A stretch of 21,673 nt of DNA from UBA11612 sp963976395 (GTDB lineage: Bacteria > Pseudomonadota > Alphaproteobacteria > Rhodospirillales > Rhodospirillaceae). The notes under the pieces were generated by a model. It was given only the letters and a program-made list of their open reading frames with translations, was not told where the DNA came from and did not search any database. Shown here piece by piece: positions 1 through 6,515 of the stretch. How positions within the stretch are numbered: position 1 is the stretch's first letter; each line of letters starts with the position of its first letter. The stretch is taken from the NCBI GenBank assembly GCA_963976395.1, contig CAXBLG010000057.1, positions 1-21,673 of the forward strand. The letters run 5' to 3'. Made by a program: the position numbers and the translations under genes.

Positions 1-1
1 C

Positions 2-524
2 TTCATGGCAAAACCATACCTTAGGGAGGACCACTTCATAGGGGGCAGATCAGGGGATAACCATATTGATTAGTGTCGCCATTGGTTTTGCTTGGCCCGT
101 TGCCTTGGATAGTCATGAATTGATGAGCCGTACCTCGGTAGGTCTTGACGGCATTGCGGTTGCGCTGGCTTCTGGGGCTGCTGCGACGCTGTCGTTGACC
201 GTCGGTGTCTCTGCAGCCTTGGTTGGGGTTATGGTTGCTGTCGCACTTATGCCGCCGGCGGCGGCGATGGGAATGCTTTTTGGTGCAGGAGAATGGCACC
301 TCGCTGTCGGTGCAGGGACTTTGTTGGCCGTAAATGTTGTGTGCGTAAATTTATCGGCTCAGGCAATGTTTGTGCTTTTCGGGGTACGCCCTCGCACATG
401 GTTTGAGAAGGAGAATGCGCGACGTGCCACGATCATGAATGCCAGTATCTGGATTGTGTTGCTCGGTGCACTCGCAGTCCTTCTGCTTCGGACCCCGCCC
501 GAACTATTTCGGCAAGCTCCATAA
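2..524 (+). pseudogene. DUF389 family membrane protein, 3' part, frameshifted
   Basis: This is the C-terminal part of a DUF389 (TIGR00341-type) integral membrane protein of unknown function. The uninterrupted stretch from TTG 66 to 524 carries several hydrophobic segments, the VALMPP motif and the GVRPRTWFE cytoplasmic loop followed by a last membrane helix, in the order usual for the family. Reading upstream in the same frame meets a stop (TAG, 39-41). The sequence just before fits the family only in frame 2, as LREDHFI, then switches to frame 3, as GADQGITI. Dropping one G from the run of five at 41-45 would join them into one continuous protein. The gene's N-terminal half lies outside the window. 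I therefore call it a frameshifted partial gene; a sequencing error in the G run is the main alternative. A shorter protein starting at TTG 66 would lack the conserved first half of the domain. Confidence 0.6.
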
Positions 525-789
525 GAGACTTCGATAGATGGTTAATTACTAATTGCCGAAGGTGCCGTTTGTTAATTTGAAGCAATCAACTCTTTGTTGG
601 TTCTCTGTTTTTCGATCTTTAGTAACGAATGCTGATTAGCGTAAATCCGCAGAGTGCTCTGCTAATGTAGAATGCTTTATTAGATCGCGGGGTTAGTATT
701 CTGATCTTTCCTTGAGCTAAGGTTCGTGTGGTTTTGCATTCCTATCGTGTCAATGAGCACCCTCCCGGCTTTTCTACACTTCTAACAAC
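525..789. other. AT-rich intergenic region without a gene
   Basis: This stretch separates the plus-strand DUF389 gene from the 3' end of the minus-strand metallo-beta-lactamase-fold gene. I see no ORF with a ribosome site. One short inverted repeat stands out, GCAGAG-TG-CTCTGC at 649-662, flanked by the outer pair ATTAGC (635-640) and GCTAAT (661-666). It has no T-run and its loop is too small for an ordinary terminator, so its role is unknown. Confidence 0.4.
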
Positions 790-1746
790 TTAGTTAGGTA
801 GTTTGCCTTCCAACTCGGCGTAAGCGCGCGCAAGTGCGCGCGGGGCTTGCCCAGCTGCGGCGGTAGAGTTGGCATAGGGGCCCCAATTTGCTTGTGCATT
901 GGCGGGACAATCCTTTTCCGTGGCGCACGCTGCGCCTGCGGCATGCAAACGCTTGCCTTCAGATACAACGAGCTCCACGGCTTTGGTGAAGTCTTCGAGA
1001 TCGGCCCTCAGTGTGCCGGCATCACCACCCGTGAAACCATGGCCAGGGATAAACCAGGTGACGTCCATCGCCTGTGCTTTTTTCAAAGTTGCAACCCACT
1101 CAGTAGGATATCCGGTGATCATCGGTGGGAAAATATTTCGATCGTATAGTTCGCTCAAAAACATCACCTTGGGTTCCGGCAGATAGACGACAAGGTCGCC
1201 GCCCGTATGGCCGCGTCCCAGATTCAATATCTGTATCTCGGTGCTGCCGAGCTTAAGAGTTTTCTGCTCGTCCACCAAATCTGTTGCCAAGATGGGGCGT
1301 TGTAGCGTTGTCATTGTTTTCAACGAAGCGGGCGAGGAAACGAATATAGCATCTGGATACGCCGCCTTCACGACTGGAAGTGCATTGACGTGGTCACCGT
1401 GATCCGAGGCGATTACGACGTATTTCAGAGGTTGCTGTGTGATTTCCTTGATCGCTTTAACCAGCGACTCTCCTTGCTCTTCATGATCCTGGCCATCGAC
1501 CAGAACAACGCCGTCGGTGGTCACAATGATGAGGCTGTTCGTGGTGAACGTAAAATCTGGTGTGGTGAGGGTGTCCTCGTAGGCATAAACGTTCGGCACA
1601 ACCTGGTGCCAGCGCGGAAAATCACTAGGATTTAATCCGTGATGTGAGATATCGGCGGACTTTGCTGCGTCAGCGGCAGACACGGCTGCCGGGGTCATAA
1701 GCGCGCAGGCGAGCGCAGCGGCGGAAGCTAGGTAAAAAATTTTCAT
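790..1746 (-). CDS. Exported metallo-beta-lactamase-fold hydrolase
   Basis: This is a 318-residue MBL-fold protein, probably periplasmic. The start is placed at ATG 1746 because GGGAG lies about 8 bases upstream and a clean signal peptide follows (MKIFYLASAAALACALM..., cleavage near AVSA-ADA). The longer ORF from 1788 would put 14 residues before the signal peptide. The fold is shown by the beta-strand motif VLVDGQD, the metal-binding region SDHGDH (residues 114-119), GRGHTGGD with H180, and the C-terminal IPGHG with H236. Two usual ligands differ: the first His of HxHxDH is Ser114, and the Asp of the usual GD motif is Glu199 (FLSEL). I recall a subfamily with this SDHGDH/SEL pattern, so this is probably an inherited trait and not damage. 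The substrate cannot be read from the sequence. It stands alone and is divergent from the TPR-oxygenase gene. Confidence 0.85.
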   Translation of the reverse strand: MKIFYLASAAALACALMTPAAVSAADAAKSADISHHGLNPSDFPRWHQVVPNVYAYEDTLTTPDFTFTTNSLIIVTTDGVVLVDGQDHEEQGESLVKAIKEITQQPLKYVVIASDHGDHVNALPVVKAAYPDAIFVSSPASLKTMTTLQRPILATDLVDEQKTLKLGSTEIQILNLGRGHTGGDLVVYLPEPKVMFLSELYDRNIFPPMITGYPTEWVATLKKAQAMDVTWFIPGHGFTGGDAGTLRADLEDFTKAVELVVSEGKRLHAAGAACATEKDCPANAQANWGPYANSTAAAGQAPRALARAYAELEGKLPN

Positions 1747-1788
1747 CAATATCTCCCATCGTGGTGCTGCGCAGAACTCGTGCGCCAT

Positions 1789-1985
1789 CAGATTAGCTTG
1801 TGAGGGAGAGTAATAGCGTTTTTCTTTAAAAGGGAGAGAAAAAATGGCCGAGTTCCTATGGTTCAGATGTAATTAAATAGGATGAGTAAGAACATTGTTT
1901 GATCCCAGATAATTGCGAGCGGCCTGGTGAGGGTGCTAGCTTGTATGCTGATTTGAAGTGTTCACGGTGGCCCGATAGGACGACG
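1789..1985. promoter_or_regulatory. Divergent intergenic region with a tiny leader-like ORF
   Basis: The region between the divergent MBL-fold and TPR-oxygenase genes must hold both promoters. It contains a perfect 8-bp direct repeat, AGGGAGAG, at 1803-1810 and 1831-1838. The second copy serves as a possible ribosome site for a ten-codon ORF (ATG 1844, stop 1874-1876; MAEFLWFRCN). I could not pick out a convincing -35/-10 pair. The direct repeat may be an operator or chance purine richness; the mini-ORF is weakly supported. Confidence 0.25.
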
Positions 1986-3794
1986 ATGGCTTGGCAGCTC
2001 ATGTTGAATCAAGCGATGTCATTTCACCAAGCGGGTAATTTGGTGGAAGCAGAACGTCTATATAGGCAGGTTCTCGCGGTAGGACCGAGAAACTTTCCTG
2101 CGCGGTATATGTTTGCCGTTTTGCTCTATCAGCAGCAACGCCAGCCAGAAGCGCTGCGGGCCGTGGAACGTGCGTTAAAACTTAACCCAGATTCCGGAGA
2201 AGCACTCGCGTTGCACAGTGCTTTGTTGCTGAGTGCGGGGCAGTACAAAAAAGCACTCGTCAGTATTTCTAAGGTGGTTGCGCGTGAGCCAAGTAACGGT
2301 GAGGCTTGGCACAATCGTGGCGTTATCTTGGCAGAGCTACGCCGATTTGATGAAGCTGTGAGCTCTTACGATAAAGCTTTGGCACTCCAATCTACTGCGG
2401 AAGCTTGGACTAATCGCGGAGCTGCATTACTGAAGCTGCTGCAATATGAAGAGGCGTTAAGCAGTTTTGACAAAGCGCTTGCGGTAAAACCCGGATTTGT
2501 TAACGCGCTCTCTAGCCGTGGCAACGTGTTAATGGAACTGGATCGTTATCCAGAAGCGGTTAACACATTCGACAATGTGCTGCTTCAGACTCCGAATGCG
2601 TTCGAGGCTTGGGCTAATCGCGGTGTTGCGCTGTTCGAAATGATGCGTTTTGAAGACTCACTCGAAAGCTACGACAAGGCGCTTTGCATTCAACCGGACT
2701 ACGCACGTGCGTGGACCAATCGCGGCAAGGTATTGCAACACCTTGGTCGCTTTGACGATGCGTTGTCTAGTTACGATAAAGCTCTCGCTATAACACCGGA
2801 CAGTTTTGAGCTGTGGCATGCTCGCGCCACAACTTTGCGAACAATGCACCAATTGGATGACGCGTTGACGTGCGTGGATGAGGCGTTGGCGATTCAGGCA
2901 GACTATTTACCGTCCTTATTGCTGCGCGGTTGGATTTTGTGCGAACTCAATCACATCTCTGATGGCCTGGCCGCGATCAGATCCGCGTCCAGATTAATGC
3001 CAACATTAAAGACAGGAGTTGAGTCGTCAAATTCAGAGCATAAGAAGCGCCATGATAGCGAGCAGCGTGACTATCTTGAAGCGCGAGGAGATGTGGCCGA
3101 GGGAGAGACGTTTTATCTTGCGGATGGTGGAAGGTTAAGTGCACCTACCATTAATCCAAACAATTCAATTGCTGCTGCAGCACAATGGGAGAAGAGTCGG
3201 CCACGGATTGCTGTGATCGATGATCTTTTATCTAATGATGCTTTGGAAAAGCTGCGGCAATATTGCTGGGGCTCCACTATGTGGCAGAAATCTTACGACG
3301 GCGGTTATCTAGGAGCTATGCCTGAACACGGGTTCGCATGTCCTTTGTTGGCGCAAATCGCAGAGGAGTTGCGCAGTACATTCCCGAGTATCATCGGGGA
3401 TTATGGATTGCGCATGCTATGGGGCTTCAAATACGACAGCCGTCTTGATGGAATTAAAATTCATGCAGACCAGGCGGCCGTGAATGTGAATTTTTGGATT
3501 ACGCCCGATGATGCCAATCGCAATCCCGAGAGCGGTGGCATCGTCATTTGGGATGTGGCGGCGCCGAAAGATTGGGAGCCCGAGAAATATAACGGGAATG
3601 AATCCGCGATGAGGGCTTTCTTGAATAGGTCCGACGCCAAGCCCATAACTGTGCCTTATCGCGCCAACCGAGGCGTTATTTTTGATTCCGACTTGTTCCA
3701 TGAAACCGATGCCATCGATTTCAAGGAGGGATACCTCAATCGGCGTATAAATCTCACTATGCTGTATGGCCGGCGGACAAAATACGGAAGCTGA
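1986..3794 (+). CDS. TPR-repeat protein with C-terminal 2-oxoglutarate/Fe(II) oxygenase domain
   Basis: The protein has about 602 residues. Residues 1-341 form ten consecutive 34-residue TPR units; several carry near-identical SSYDKALA stretches. After a charged linker (about 342-405), residues 405-600 form a prolyl-hydroxylase-like double-stranded beta-helix. Its iron ligands are visible as HAD (H493, D495) and the distal H572 in DLFHETD, and a 2-oxoglutarate-binding Arg at about 587 in RRINLTMLYG. The likely role is hydroxylation of a protein or peptide bound by the TPR part; the substrate is unknown. ATG 1986 is preferred because AGGA (1977-1980) lies 5 bases upstream and TPR 1 begins there. 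An in-frame TTG at 1899 would add 29 unstructured residues and lacks a good ribosome site. No signal peptide is seen, so it is probably cytoplasmic. Confidence 0.85.
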   Translation: MAWQLMLNQAMSFHQAGNLVEAERLYRQVLAVGPRNFPARYMFAVLLYQQQRQPEALRAVERALKLNPDSGEALALHSALLLSAGQYKKALVSISKVVAREPSNGEAWHNRGVILAELRRFDEAVSSYDKALALQSTAEAWTNRGAALLKLLQYEEALSSFDKALAVKPGFVNALSSRGNVLMELDRYPEAVNTFDNVLLQTPNAFEAWANRGVALFEMMRFEDSLESYDKALCIQPDYARAWTNRGKVLQHLGRFDDALSSYDKALAITPDSFELWHARATTLRTMHQLDDALTCVDEALAIQADYLPSLLLRGWILCELNHISDGLAAIRSASRLMPTLKTGVESSNSEHKKRHDSEQRDYLEARGDVAEGETFYLADGGRLSAPTINPNNSIAAAAQWEKSRPRIAVIDDLLSNDALEKLRQYCWGSTMWQKSYDGGYLGAMPEHGFACPLLAQIAEELRSTFPSIIGDYGLRMLWGFKYDSRLDGIKIHADQAAVNVNFWITPDDANRNPESGGIVIWDVAAPKDWEPEKYNGNESAMRAFLNRSDAKPITVPYRANRGVIFDSDLFHETDAIDFKEGYLNRRINLTMLYGRRTKYGS

Positions 3795-4011
3795 TTTGGC
3801 TGCCGCGCTAACAATCGCTTCTGCGGCGGAAGAGGGCTCTCGAAAATCCTGCTGCCCGTTCATTCTTAAAGTTAGGCGAAGCCGCACGGGGAGTTGTTTG
3901 CATCGCCCTTCTAAAATACTATAAGATTATAAGGAAAGAAAAGGCGTGGCCTGTGTCTACGCTCCGTGAATATAAAATACAATAATTTCAACATACTAGA
4001 GGGAGGCTAGG
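3795..4011 (+). promoter_or_regulatory. Intergenic region, putative promoter of the catabolic operon
   Basis: No gene is visible between the TPR-oxygenase stop and the small ORF at 4012. The region becomes AT-rich after 3905. The best sigma70-like pair is TTGCAT (3898-3903) and TATAAG (3920-3925) with a 16-bp spacer. A second -10-like TACAAT (3978-3983) has no matching -35. No terminator for the upstream gene is evident. The promoter call is by eye only. Confidence 0.3.
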
Positions 4012-4116
4012 ATGCGATCTATCTTTCTGATATCTGCTCGTCTCGCTCTAGCGGGCCGCCGTCGCGGTGCTACGATAACGCCCTTATCTATTCTCTCCCG
4101 GCTAGTGCAAAGCTAG
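4012..4116 (+). CDS. Small 34-residue ORF heading the catabolic operon
   Basis: This short ORF begins at ATG 4012 with an almost ideal ribosome site (GGGAGG, 4001-4006, 5-base spacing) and ends at 4114-4116, six bases before the crotonase start. The product is basic (RLALAGRRRGA) with a hydrophobic first third (MRSIFLISA) and matches no family I know. The crotonase itself has no good ribosome site, so translation of this ORF may feed ribosomes to it by coupling. It could be a leader peptide, a small functional protein, or a fortuitous ORF whose ribosome site is the real signal. Confidence 0.4.
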   Translation: MRSIFLISARLALAGRRRGATITPLSILSRLVQS

Positions 4117-4122
4117 AGTTTC

Positions 4123-4914
4123 ATGAGTGCTCCGTATAAAAATATCTCTCTGATTTGGGACGGCGTCGTCGCGCGACTGACGCTGACTCGTTCTGAGAAG
4201 TTGAATCCTCTGGACTGGGCGACGGTGAAGGAATTGCGCCGCGCTGTTGCGGATATAGACGCACACCCGGAAATTGTCGCGGTAGTCGTGACGGGAGAAG
4301 GCCGTAGCTTTTCGGCCGGAGGCGACCTCGAAGGGTATATCTCCCTCTATAAAAACGCCGATCAATTCGCCGAGTTTCTGGACGATTTCCTAAACTTGCT
4401 GACCAGCATGGAAGCCTCTGAAAAAATATTTGTCGCTGCTGTAAACGGTGTCTGTGTCGCGGGCGGACTTGAGTTGCTTCTGGCTTGTGATTTAGCAGTT
4501 GCGGCGGATACAGCGAAAATTGGCGATGGACATTTAAATTTTGGCCAACTCCCTGGTGCAGGCGGCTCTCAGCGCCTGCCAAGGGCGATTGGAACGATGC
4601 GCGCGAAATATTTAATTCTCACCGGTGAAATGCTCACTGCTGCCGAGGCCGAAAAAATCGGTCTCGTGAATCGTGTCGTCCTTGGATCAGAACTTGTTGA
4701 GGCTGCGGTGCAGTTGGGACGCTCTCTTGCCGAGAAGAGCGGTGCGGGTGTACGCGGGGCCAAACACCTCACGCATATTGCAGCCACGACTAATCTCTCC
4801 GAAGGGCTCGTGTACGAAATGAATTATGTCCATCGTTACGCGACCACAGAGCCGGATGCGACAGAAGGCCTGATCGCCTTCAAAGAGAAACGCAAACCGA
4901 AATTTTCGAGTTAA
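4123..4914 (+). CDS. Enoyl-CoA hydratase/isomerase family protein (crotonase)
   Basis: This 263-residue protein has the normal length for a single-domain crotonase. The oxyanion-hole segments are SFSAGGDL (residues 62-69) and the AGGLEL turn (113-118). Compared with rat mitochondrial enoyl-CoA hydratase, the first catalytic Glu (rat E144) is kept as E117, but the second (rat E164, normally in QPE) is His137 in GDGHLNFG. It may therefore be a hydratase with altered chemistry, an isomerase, or another crotonase activity on a CoA thioester. The C-terminal FKEKRKPKF is typical of the family. It is the first full-size gene of the operon, followed 19 bases later by the thiolase-fold gene. No clear Shine-Dalgarno sequence precedes its ATG; the preceding small ORF may drive translation. 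The family is certain, the exact reaction is not. Confidence 0.9.
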   Translation: MSAPYKNISLIWDGVVARLTLTRSEKLNPLDWATVKELRRAVADIDAHPEIVAVVVTGEGRSFSAGGDLEGYISLYKNADQFAEFLDDFLNLLTSMEASEKIFVAAVNGVCVAGGLELLLACDLAVAADTAKIGDGHLNFGQLPGAGGSQRLPRAIGTMRAKYLILTGEMLTAAEAEKIGLVNRVVLGSELVEAAVQLGRSLAEKSGAGVRGAKHLTHIAATTNLSEGLVYEMNYVHRYATTEPDATEGLIAFKEKRKPKFSS

Positions 4915-4933
4915 TCAAAGAATCGAGACAAAT

Positions 4934-6091
4934 ATGTTTTCGCAAAAAGACAAATACGCCATTGCCGGAATCGGCTTTACAGATTACTCGAAAAAGTCGG
5001 GTAGAAATGTACGCAGCTTGGCTTCGGAAGCCTGCTTGAAGGCTATTAAGGATGCGGGATTAGACGTTTCCGATATCGATGGCTTTGTAAGTTTTAACTT
5101 CAATGATTCGGCGCCGGCCATGGCGGTTGCCACAGAAATCGGCGTGCCTGCGGCGCAGTACGCGGTGGATTTCCAAAGTGGCGGCAATGCGGCCAATCTT
5201 ATTATCCTCTCGGCAATCGCGGCTATCGAAGCGGGCCTGGCGAAGAACATTGTATGCTACCGCGCGATGAATGGTCGCTCTGGCTTCCGATTGGGCGGGG
5301 GGCGCGAAATGGCGGCGCGCGGTATAACGCAGTACACCGCGCCGTTCGGTTGGATCACGTATCCGCAAGCCATGGCTATGTGGTGCCGGCGACATATGAT
5401 TCAGTACGGCACAAATGCCGAGCAACTCGGCGAGATCGCCGTCACGTTTCGCGACAATGCCGCGCTTAATCCGCGAGCTATGCAACGGACGCCGATCACC
5501 ATGGACGATTACATGAATTCGCGCATGATTGTCGATCCGTTTCGGATGCTCGATATCTGTCTTGAGTCCGATGGAGCATGCGCGGTGCTTGTGACCAGTA
5601 CTGAGCGCGCCCGCGATATGAAACACAAGCCGGTACATATCATGGGCGGGGCCTACGGTGGCGGTCCAAATCAGGGCGAAGACCTGTTCGATGCAATCCG
5701 TTGGCCTGATCATGCTCACAACTACGCCAAATATATCGCCAAGGATTTATGGGGTAGTGCTGGCATTGGACCGGAAGATGTGGACGTCGCCCAAATTTAT
5801 GATTGCTTCACGTACAGCATCCTTATGCAACTTGAGGGTCTTGGTTTTTGCAAAGAGGGTGAGGGTGGGTCATTTGTGCAAGGTGGACGCATAGCGCGTG
5901 ATGGAGAATTGCCATTGAACACAGCCGGAGGACTGTTGTCCGAAGCCTATATTCACGGTCTCAACCATGTGATTGAAGCGGTGGATCAGCTTCGCGGTAA
6001 CGCCGGAGCCCGGCAAATCAAAGATGCAGAAATATGCTTGACCACTGCCGGAGCGATGACGTGTGGCAGTGCCTTGCTGTTGAGGAACTAG
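4934..6091 (+). CDS. Thiolase-fold protein, Ltp2/SCP-x type, probable retro-aldolase subunit
   Basis: This 385-residue protein belongs to the lipid-transfer-protein (SCP-x/Ltp2) branch of the thiolase superfamily. The position of the thiolase nucleophile holds Ser82 (FQSGGNAAN) in place of Cys, so thiolysis is unlikely. The active-site block keeps the Ltp2-like tyrosine (IYDCF, Tyr289), the LEGLGFCKEGEGG segment and the SEAYIHG turn (His341). In actinobacterial steroid degradation, Ltp2 with a DUF35 partner cleaves a beta-hydroxyacyl-CoA side chain by a retro-aldol reaction. Here too the DUF35 gene follows directly, with a 3-base gap. I infer a CoA-ester aldolase acting on the product of a hydratase; the substrate could be a steroid, terpenoid or other branched acid. 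The alternative is a non-catalytic thiolase homologue. Confidence 0.85.
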   Translation: MFSQKDKYAIAGIGFTDYSKKSGRNVRSLASEACLKAIKDAGLDVSDIDGFVSFNFNDSAPAMAVATEIGVPAAQYAVDFQSGGNAANLIILSAIAAIEAGLAKNIVCYRAMNGRSGFRLGGGREMAARGITQYTAPFGWITYPQAMAMWCRRHMIQYGTNAEQLGEIAVTFRDNAALNPRAMQRTPITMDDYMNSRMIVDPFRMLDICLESDGACAVLVTSTERARDMKHKPVHIMGGAYGGGPNQGEDLFDAIRWPDHAHNYAKYIAKDLWGSAGIGPEDVDVAQIYDCFTYSILMQLEGLGFCKEGEGGSFVQGGRIARDGELPLNTAGGLLSEAYIHGLNHVIEAVDQLRGNAGARQIKDAEICLTTAGAMTCGSALLLRN

Positions 6092-6094
6092 ATC

Positions 6095-6508
6095 ATGAGT
6101 TACATCAAACCGTTACCTGCTCCCGATCCCGAAAGCACTCCGTTTTGGGACAGTTGCCGCGAGCACAAACTAAAAATTGTGCGCTGTACATCGTGTGGGA
6201 GCACACGGTTTCCGCCCACCAGCTTTTGCCCGAAGTGCCAGTCTGCAGACCATGAGTGGATAGAAGCGAGTGGAAAGGGCCGGGTATTCAGTTGGATTGT
6301 TGTGCGTCATCCGGTGCCCAAGGACGTCTATGCGTTAGATGTACCTTATGTGGTCGCACTTGTGGAATTGGATGAAGGTGTGCGTATGCCTACAAACATC
6401 ATCGATTGCCTGCCAGAAGACGTGAAAGCCGATATGCGAGTTCAAGTGGCATACCGCGATGTGACGGACGAGATTACGTTGCCGGTCTTTGCGCCCGCTG
6501 CGGACTGA
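6095..6508 (+). CDS. DUF35 zinc-ribbon/OB-fold protein, partner of the thiolase-fold protein
   Basis: The product has 137 residues. An N-terminal helix (FWDSCREHKLKIVRC) leads into a rubredoxin-like zinc ribbon with four Cys ligands at 31, 34, 45 and 48, followed by an OB-fold (about 55-130; GRVFSWIVVRHP, YVVALVELDEGVRM). This is the DUF35/ChsH2-C-terminal family, whose members bind thiolase-fold partners and CoA esters. The gene starts 3 bases after the thiolase-fold stop, with GAGGA about 8 bases before its ATG, so the two are surely co-translated. As a stand-alone DUF35 protein without a fused MaoC hydratase domain, it needs a separate hydratase, which the upstream crotonase could supply. 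It is not expected to have activity of its own. Confidence 0.9.
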   Translation: MSYIKPLPAPDPESTPFWDSCREHKLKIVRCTSCGSTRFPPTSFCPKCQSADHEWIEASGKGRVFSWIVVRHPVPKDVYALDVPYVVALVELDEGVRMPTNIIDCLPEDVKADMRVQVAYRDVTDEITLPVFAPAAD

Positions 6509-6515
6509 TCCGGTA

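Noticed and set aside
649..662. GCAGAG-TG-CTCTGC as terminator of the DUF389 gene
   Set aside because: The loop of two bases is too small and no T-run follows; it is also 125 bases past the stop.
1747..1788. Longer start for the MBL-fold gene at 1788
   Set aside because: It places 14 polar residues ahead of a clean signal peptide, and ATG 1746 has its own ribosome site.
1899..1985. TTG start for the TPR-oxygenase
   Set aside because: The added 29 residues look like random sequence, and ATG 1986 has AGGA at good spacing.
5060..5719. Long minus-strand open frame inside the thiolase-fold gene
   Set aside because: It is antisense to a gene with clear family motifs and shows no motif or ribosome site of its own.
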